Positions 59,475 through 64,000 of a DNA stretch of 64,000 bases are shown here, in pieces. The notes under the pieces are model-generated. The model saw only the letters and a list, made by a program, of their open reading frames with translations, did no database searches and was not told the DNA's origin. The stretch's first letter is position 1; the number at the start of each line of letters is the position of its first letter. This stretch comes from Streptomyces ochraceiscleroticus (lineage in GTDB: Bacteria; Actinomycetota; Actinomycetes; Streptomycetales; Streptomycetaceae), in assembly GCF_000720485.1 (NCBI RefSeq), contig NZ_JOAX01000004.1, positions 124,001 to 188,000 on the forward strand. The letters are read 5' to 3'. Made by a program: the position numbers and the translations under genes.

Positions 59475-59940
59475 CGGCTGTCCCACTGCTCATGTCATGA
59501 ATCCTCGTTGACGTCGGTCAGCGGACCGTGACAGGTGACTCCCGGAACCGCGTCGAAGAGACATCCACGAGAAGGGACCCAGTCACTTTTCGCACCCGCC
59601 ACCACCTCTGCCGGCTTGTGGTCGCTCGTCGACCGCGACCAGGCGGCGCTCCCTACGCCACCGCCCTCAGCCTCCTCGAATGCCTCGGCCGGTCCCACGA
59701 GGTGCACTGTCCCTCCCCGACCGCATCGCCATCCGACGTACCCGAACTCCCCTCGAGCGGTCCGGCTTGAAGGGCTCTTTCCGTCTCCCGCCCCGGCGGA
59801 TCCGGGGCTATCCTCCCTCGCATCAGGACGTCGACGTTCCAGACCCCGACGGCGCGTTGCTGCTGAGCACACCTGTCTGCCGGGCCTCAGCCTGCACCGT
59901 CGGCTCCCGCCCCGGCCGGTCGCCCGGAATCGGAGGTGCC
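59475..59940. other. Gene-free stretch before the small ORF-GNAT pair
   Basis: No frame here shows recognisable protein motifs, start-site signals or conserved hairpins. Long open frames crossing it are extensions of downstream genes caused by high GC content. Confidence 0.5.
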
Positions 59941-60075
59941 ATGTCCCTGCCCCAGCCGAACATCCACCGGCACGACGAACAGAGCAGGGCGCTGATCACG
60001 AACGGCTTTCCAGCGAGCCCTCCTGGAGACATGCCTGCTCCGCGGTCCGCGCCTCTCTCGGCAGGTGCGCGATGA
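59941..60075 (+). CDS. Small ORF translationally coupled to the GNAT gene
   Basis: A 44-aa frame starting at an ATG three bases after GGAGGT, with its stop overlapping the GNAT ATG (ATGA). The sequence (MSLPQPNIHRHDEQSRALIT, then Pro/Ala-rich) has no recognisable domain. The strong ribosome-binding site and the four-base overlap favour a real small protein or a leader peptide that sets translation of the acetyltransferase, which itself lacks a clear Shine-Dalgarno sequence. Confidence 0.55.
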   Translation: MSLPQPNIHRHDEQSRALITNGFPASPPGDMPAPRSAPLSAGAR

Positions 60076-60713
60076 CAGGCGCAGGCTCCGGGCCGCGGCA
60101 CGAGCACTCCTCCCTGGACGCGGTGCGCCTGCGCCGCCTCAACCGCTGGCAGGCGGAGAGCCTGCGCGAAGACCTCGCAGACCTGTACGTCGAGTCCTCG
60201 CACGCCGAGGCCGGCGAGACGTACCGCCGCAGGGAGGACTTCCTGCGGCGCCTCGCGGACTCCGTACGGCGCCCAGGCTTTTCCATGCTGGTCGCCGAGA
60301 CTGCCACCCTGGCCGGGTGCGCCTTCGGCTTTCCCATTGCACGCGACGGGACCTGGTGGCTCGGCTTCGAGGGAGAACTTCCCTCGTCCGTTGAACAGTT
60401 GACTTCCTCCGGGCATGCCTTCGCCATCACGGAGATCGTGGTCCATCCGCACGAGCACACCCCCGATCTCGCCCGGCTGCTGCAGACGCAGCTGCTCGCC
60501 GACCACCACGCCTCACTCGGCGCCACCTTGGTGGACCAGGCCGACCGCGCGGTCCACGCCGCCTTCCGGGCCTGGGGGTGGCAGGACATCGGACAGGTCC
60601 GCAAGCCCTCTGTTTCCGCGGCGCAGCGCGCCCTGGTGCTGCCCCTGGGAGAGCGTACGGCGGGCCGTCCGGACGGCCTCGGGCACAACGCCCGTACGCA
60701 GCGGCCGGAGTAG
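60072..60713 (+). CDS. GNAT-fold N-acetyltransferase-like protein
   Basis: A 213-aa protein shaped like actinomycete GNAT enzymes: an N-terminal helix pair (AESLREDLADLYVES), FSMLVAETATLAGCAFGFP, FAITEIVVHPHEHTPDLARLLQTQLLADHH (beta4 and acetyl-CoA helix), and LVDQADRAVHAAFRAWGWQDIGQVRKP at the end. The Q/RxxGxG/A loop is not canonical, so acetyl-CoA binding should be treated with caution. It is coupled to the 44-aa ORF. The substrate is unknown. Confidence 0.75.
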   Translation: MTGAGSGPRHEHSSLDAVRLRRLNRWQAESLREDLADLYVESSHAEAGETYRRREDFLRRLADSVRRPGFSMLVAETATLAGCAFGFPIARDGTWWLGFEGELPSSVEQLTSSGHAFAITEIVVHPHEHTPDLARLLQTQLLADHHASLGATLVDQADRAVHAAFRAWGWQDIGQVRKPSVSAAQRALVLPLGERTAGRPDGLGHNARTQRPE

Positions 60714-60792
60714 CCGGGACGAGGCGGGGCAAGCCGGACGGCGAACAGACGGAAAGCAGGACGGGAAGCACGGAGGCGCTCCCCGAGCGTGC

Positions 60793-61270
60793 TCAGGAAC
60801 GAAAAGCGCGGCGTATCGAGGCGGTACGTCGACGTGCTGGGCACCCCTCCGGACGGGGCATTCGACCGGATCGCCGCGCTGGCCGCGCACCTCTTCGGGC
60901 CCCGATGGCGACGGTGACAATCGTCGACACCGACCGGGTCTGGTTCAAGGCCGCCTACGGGCTCGAGGGCGTCACCCGGACCGGCCGGGACGGGTGCCTG
61001 AACACCTCGGTCGTCCTCTCCCACGCCCCCTGGTTATCCGCCACCCCCACCACGCCGCCCCTCGCCCGCGCACGCCCAATGGTGATCCGGCCCGATCGGC
61101 GTCCGTTTCTACGCTGCCGCCCCCATCACCATCCCGGACGGCCACCGGTTCAGCGCGGTCGACGTCCTGGACATCCGGCCCCGCTCGATCACACCCGAGC
61201 GGGCCGCCGCCCTCACCGACCTGTCCGCGCTGGTCATGGACCAATTGGAGCTGTGGCTTTCCGCGGAGGG
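60793..61270 (+). pseudogene. Degenerate GAF-domain protein
   Basis: Pieces of one GAF domain are spread over different frames: KARRIEAVRR, then VDVLGTPPDGAFDRIAALAAHLFG, then MATVTIVDTDRVWFKAAYGLEGVT with GRDGCLNTSVVLS, and, after another shift, GVRFYAAAPITIPDGHRFSAVDVLDIRPRSITPE and ALTDLSALVMDQLELWLS. At least three frameshifts or indels break it. In intact relatives this GAF domain precedes histidine kinase or SpoIIE-type domains; here an IS fragment follows. Confidence 0.7.
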
Positions 61271-61274
61271 CCGG

Positions 61275-61491
61275 CAGCAGACTGGAATCGGTGGTTGTTG
61301 GCGGCTTGCGGCCGGCTCCTGGGACACGGACACGGCGGATCGGTGGGGACGGCGCGGCCAACCCGGTGATGCCACGGGCGATGGTGGCGGTGCTGGTGCC
61401 AGAGGCGGCGGCCACCGCGGTGATCCCTGGTCGAGCACGGCGGCATCGCCGGCCAGGTAGAGCCGGCGGCGCCGTTCGTTGTCATCGATCA
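61275..61491 (-). pseudogene. ISAzo13-like transposase fragment (N-terminal)
   Basis: On the minus strand, DDNERRRRLYLAGDAAVLDQG in one frame continues after a one-base shift as ITAVAAASGTSTATIARGITGL and VRVPGAGRKP. This is the helix-turn-helix and GxGRKP-type linker of ISAzo13-family transposases. The catalytic part is absent. It abuts the end of the broken GAF gene. Confidence 0.6.
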
Positions 61492-61647
61492 CGTATGGAG
61501 GCTGTTCGCGCCGTTGTCACTACAGGCAGCGTGGTCACACCTTCGCGGGGCGGGTCGGGAGAACCCGCCCCGTCTCCGGCACCACTCCGCCACATTTCCC
61601 AGCCCCAAGCCATTGACCAGGCCAAACAACGAAGTCCGGCTGGAGTA

Positions 61648-62469
61648 TCAGGCGGGGAGTGCGTAGCGGAGGACGCGTCGCCAGGCGGAGCCGTACTGTT
61701 TGTGCAGCGGGCCGGTGACGTACGGGATGCCGTACTTCTCGCACACCTTGCGGACGGCCGGGGCGATCTGCGCGTACCGGTTGCTGGGCAGACAGGGCAG
61801 CGCGGACGGCCCGGCCAGCAGCGGGAACGTCACGTAGTCCTTGGCGAGTTGGCGAGCGGCCTTTCCGGCCAGCCGGGCCACGTCGCGCAGGAACGCGCGC
61901 GGCCTCTTGCGGCCGGCGGGGACGGCGTCCGCCTCCAGGTCGTACAGGGCGATGCCCCATTCGAAGACCGGGGCCAGCAGCAGGTTGTAGAGCGGCTGGA
62001 CGAGGTGGACGGAATGCCAGGGCTGATCGGGACTCATCCGGAAGATCGTGTAGCCGAGGTCGCGGTCCCGGCCGACGACGTTGGTCCAGGTGTGGTGCAG
62101 GTGGTTGTGGGTGTGCTTCCACGCCGCGGCAGGGATGAGGAAGTCCCACTCCCAGGTGGTGGAGTGAATGGCCGGGTCGCGCATCCAGTCCCACTGGCCA
62201 TGCAGGACGTTGTGACTGATCTCCATGTTCTCCAGGACCTTGGCCGTGGCCAGCATCGCGGTGCCCGCAGCCCAGGCGGGCGGAAACAGGGAGACGGCGA
62301 GCGCCAACCGGCCACCGACCTCCAGGCGGCGCTGCGCGGTGACCACCGTATGGATGTAGCGGGCGTCCTCGGCGCCCCGCTGGGCGAGGATCTCGGCGCG
62401 GATCCGGTCGAGCTCCGCCCCGAGCTCCTCGATCTGTGCGGGGTTGAGATCCGGGGCCGTTACGGTCAT
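61648..62469 (-). CDS. Membrane fatty acid desaturase with an internal deletion (third His box missing)
   Basis: A 273-aa protein from ATG 62469 behind AGGAGAG. Present are His box 1 (ISHNVLHGQWDWM) and His box 2 (KHTHNHLHHTWTNV). Intact actinomycete relatives are about 350-370 aa and end with a QIEHHLFPDLPSNRYAEIAP-type third box. Here DYVTFPLLAGPSALP runs directly into CLPSNRYAQIAPAV, so about 80-90 residues, including the third box and two membrane helices, are gone in frame. A di-iron site needs all three boxes, so the product is probably inactive. The frame has no stop and the ends are normal. Confidence 0.8.
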   Translation of the reverse strand: MTVTAPDLNPAQIEELGAELDRIRAEILAQRGAEDARYIHTVVTAQRRLEVGGRLALAVSLFPPAWAAGTAMLATAKVLENMEISHNVLHGQWDWMRDPAIHSTTWEWDFLIPAAAWKHTHNHLHHTWTNVVGRDRDLGYTIFRMSPDQPWHSVHLVQPLYNLLLAPVFEWGIALYDLEADAVPAGRKRPRAFLRDVARLAGKAARQLAKDYVTFPLLAGPSALPCLPSNRYAQIAPAVRKVCEKYGIPYVTGPLHKQYGSAWRRVLRYALPA

Positions 62470-63208
62470 AAGGCTCTCTCCTGGTCGACGAAGGGTGCAG
62501 CGTCCGCAGCGAGGTGGTCGCCCGGGGTGCACGGGCTGATCGGCGAACCGCAGGCCACCACGCGGCTGAACGATCCGCGACCTGGCAGATGAGAGCAGGG
62601 GCACCCGGCACGAACATGCGCTCGCGCCGTGTACCCGAAGTTCGGTCAGCTCGGCGCCCCCGGAAAGCACATCGGCACGAATTGGCGTTCGAGTAGTGCC
62701 GGGCCGTGTAGCGCTGAGGCTAACCACGTACGCGCACCGGTGAGAAACCCCAGGAGCCGCGTTCCGGCCATCTGCCGCACGGCCGGTACACCGCGCATCA
62801 GAGGCAGGCTGCAAGGCTCATGAGCACAGACGGGCACGGTCGGAACGAACAGTTGCCTGAGGAACGGCGGGGAGGCGAGCGCGGAAATGACCGGATAGGG
62901 CACTGCAGATGCGGCACCTGCCCGCGCCCCTGCATTCTCCGTGGGGCAGGGAGCTCGTCGGCTCCATGAACGTCACTGGGGTCACCACGGCATCGTCCAC
63001 GCCCTGCATCCGCATTGAGCCCGTCGCGAGCCGGCGGATCCCGCGGGACAGCGCCAGTGCCACCCCGTCTGCGGCCCGGGCGGTGGGCCCCAGGCCGCCG
63101 CGACGTCCGGGCGCGCTCGCTCGGCCTGTCGGAGGAGTACGCTGGAGGTACCGAGGATATTTCGCGCACCGGCTTCCATGCTTGTGTCGTTTTCGGCGAT
63201 TGATTACA
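62470..63208. other. 739-bp stretch without a recognisable gene
   Basis: Upstream of the desaturase and the DUF5994 gene. Open frames exist on both strands but show no recognisable domains or ribosome-binding sites in sensible places. It should contain the desaturase promoter (minus strand) and the DUF5994 promoter (plus strand). Confidence 0.5.
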
Positions 63209-63232
63209 CCGGGCCGGTTCCGACCGGCCCGG
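63209..63232. promoter_or_regulatory. Perfect 10-bp hairpin just upstream of the DUF5994 gene
   Basis: CCGGGCCGGT (63209-63218), TCCG, ACCGGCCCGG (63223-63232): a perfect 10-bp stem with a tetraloop, ending 15 bp before the ATG at 63248. It could block the ribosome-binding region, act as a leader terminator, or be an operator. Confidence 0.5.
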
Positions 63233-63247
63233 GACTGGGTTCGCGTC

Positions 63248-63838
63248 ATGACTGCGACCGTTTCCCGCACGCCGACGCTCGAAGACCGGCGCTCCGCTCC
63301 GCCCCTCCGCCTGTCGCTGACTCCCACCGGTTTTGCACCCGGTCTGCTGGACGGCGCGTGGTGGCCCCGCTCTCGCGACCTCGCGGCGGAACTTCCCTCG
63401 CTGATGGCTGTGCTCGATCCACTGTGGGGGCGGATCACCCGGGTCACCGTGAATCCCACGCACTGGCCGGTCATCCCACGCAAGGTGCCCGTCAACGGGC
63501 GAGTGGTGAAGGTGGGCTGGTTCCTGGCCGAGCAGGACCCGCACAAACTGTTGCTCTTCTCGTACCACGTGGGCCGCTGGGACCTGCTGGTGATCCCGCC
63601 TCGGGCGGATCCCGTCTCGGCCGCCTGGCTGATGGCCGCCGCGAGCGCACCACTGCGCACGTCGACCGCGATTCAGCTGATGGACGAGGCAGCCCGTCTG
63701 CGAACAGTGATGGAGACCGACCGGGCCGTGGAAGCGGTCTGGGACTCCGAAGGGGGCCAGGAGGCCCTCGGTTCGACCTCACGCCCACGGATCCCCACAG
63801 TCACCCCTCTGATGCCGAATCCGGCGAAGGGGATCTGA
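63248..63838 (+). CDS. DUF5994 family protein
   Basis: A 196-aa protein matching the actinobacterial DUF5994 pattern: LRLSLTPTGFAPGLLDGAWWPRSRDLAAELPSL, VTVNPTHWPVIPRKVPVNGRVVKVGWF, DPHKLLLFSYHVGRWDLLVIPP and SAAWLMAAASAP. Its function is unknown. Family members are common in streptomycetes, often several per genome. The ATG at 63248 gives the usual N-terminus. It has no membrane segment. A short putative gene follows five bases after its stop. Confidence 0.85.
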   Translation: MTATVSRTPTLEDRRSAPPLRLSLTPTGFAPGLLDGAWWPRSRDLAAELPSLMAVLDPLWGRITRVTVNPTHWPVIPRKVPVNGRVVKVGWFLAEQDPHKLLLFSYHVGRWDLLVIPPRADPVSAAWLMAAASAPLRTSTAIQLMDEAARLRTVMETDRAVEAVWDSEGGQEALGSTSRPRIPTVTPLMPNPAKGI

Positions 63839-63843
63839 GGAGC

Positions 63844-64000
63844 ATGGAGACCTTCGTGACCGTCGTCGTGTTCTTGGCGATGATCGCTCTGGGCGCGCTT
63901 TTGATCCACCGGATCAACGCCCGGCACGACAGAAGCATCGTCGCTCTCCACTACGGCCGCTCCCGGCCGGCTGCCCGGGGGCCGGCACCACCAGCCCCGC
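63844..64000 (+). CDS. Small membrane protein, partial (cut by right edge)
   Basis: From ATG 63844 the frame is open to the window end (52 codons): an N-terminal hydrophobic segment (FVTVVVFLAMIALGALLI), then a basic linker HRINARHDR and a Pro/Ala/Arg-rich tail. GAGGAG is only one base before the ATG, closer than usual, so a downstream start is possible. No family is recognised. Confidence 0.45.
   Translation, partial: METFVTVVVFLAMIALGALLIHRINARHDRSIVALHYGRSRPAARGPAPPAP

Noticed and set aside
1..64000. tRNA and rRNA genes
   Set aside because: A search by eye for T-loop and anticodon-arm patterns and for conserved rRNA strings on both strands found nothing convincing; a covariance-model scan would be decisive.

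Overview
The window is high-GC actinomycete chromosome, most likely from Streptomyces or a close relative. The signs are strong third-position GC bias, many GTG starts, long chains of genes sharing ATGA/GTGA overlaps, an RsbU/SpoIIE-GAF-anti-sigma kinase fusion, a DUF5994 protein, PRC-barrel debris and actinobacterial-type IS remnants. No rRNA, tRNA or CRISPR was seen. Most of it is accessory catabolism, with three degradation clusters followed by a decaying right end.

Region A (1-22.3 kb). The C-terminal part of a beta-lactamase-fold hydrolase is followed by a plus-strand oxygenase set: a cytochrome P450, a VanA-like Rieske oxygenase, an unknown 75-aa protein and a VanB-like reductase. A 60-bp hairpin region separates this set from a convergent minus-strand operon of about 15 kb (19695 down to 4505). 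That operon encodes, in order of transcription, MmgE/PrpD, two MaoC hydratases, a class III CoA-transferase, a CitE-like lyase, an MFS transporter, an acyl-CoA dehydrogenase, an aldehyde dehydrogenase, an SDR, an indolepyruvate ferredoxin oxidoreductase-type enzyme, a secreted lipoprotein and an isopropylmalate/tartrate dehydrogenase homologue. A divergent acyl-CoA dehydrogenase and an IclR regulator lie upstream. The CoA-transferase, hydratases and lyase resemble an itaconate/mesaconate (citramalyl-CoA) route, but the substrate is inferred.

Region B (22.5-28.7 kb) holds a glutathione peroxidase, a metallo-beta-lactamase-fold hydrolase, the SpoIIE-type signalling protein, and a DUF485 plus sodium:solute symporter pair.

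Region C (28.8-49.5 kb) is the most interesting. It contains a PuuB-like FAD oxidase, an unknown membrane protein, an MFS transporter, a TetR regulator, an aldehyde and an alcohol dehydrogenase, an acyl-CoA ligase fused to an enoyl-CoA hydratase, a PuuD-like amidase, a PuuA-like glutamine synthetase homologue, a possible SCP2-like protein, an esterase, a Baeyer-Villiger-type monooxygenase, a hotdog protein like 3-aminobutyryl-CoA ammonia-lyase, a flavin amine oxidase, a frameshifted acyl-CoA dehydrogenase, a truncated SDR and a second CoA ligase. The gene set fits amine -> ketone -> lactone -> hydroxy acid -> diacid -> CoA ester, as in cyclohexylamine breakdown. A shared 30-bp motif (TTAGTCA-N15-TGACTAA type) occurs in each of the three main start regions and probably defines the TetR regulon.

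Region D (50.4-58.7 kb) is a sugar or sugar-acid cluster: a minus-strand operon of two Gfo/Idh/MocA dehydrogenases, LacI, a VOC protein, a TIM-barrel isomerase, an MFS transporter and an SDR, divergent from a KDPG-type aldolase and a P-loop kinase.

Region E (58.7-64 kb) is degenerate. It holds IS5-type and ISAzo13-type transposase fragments, broken PRC-barrel and GAF genes, a GNAT gene behind a small ORF, a desaturase lacking its third histidine box, and a DUF5994 gene. Two copies of a diverged repeat (23.1 and 49.7 kb, same orientation) bracket regions B and C.
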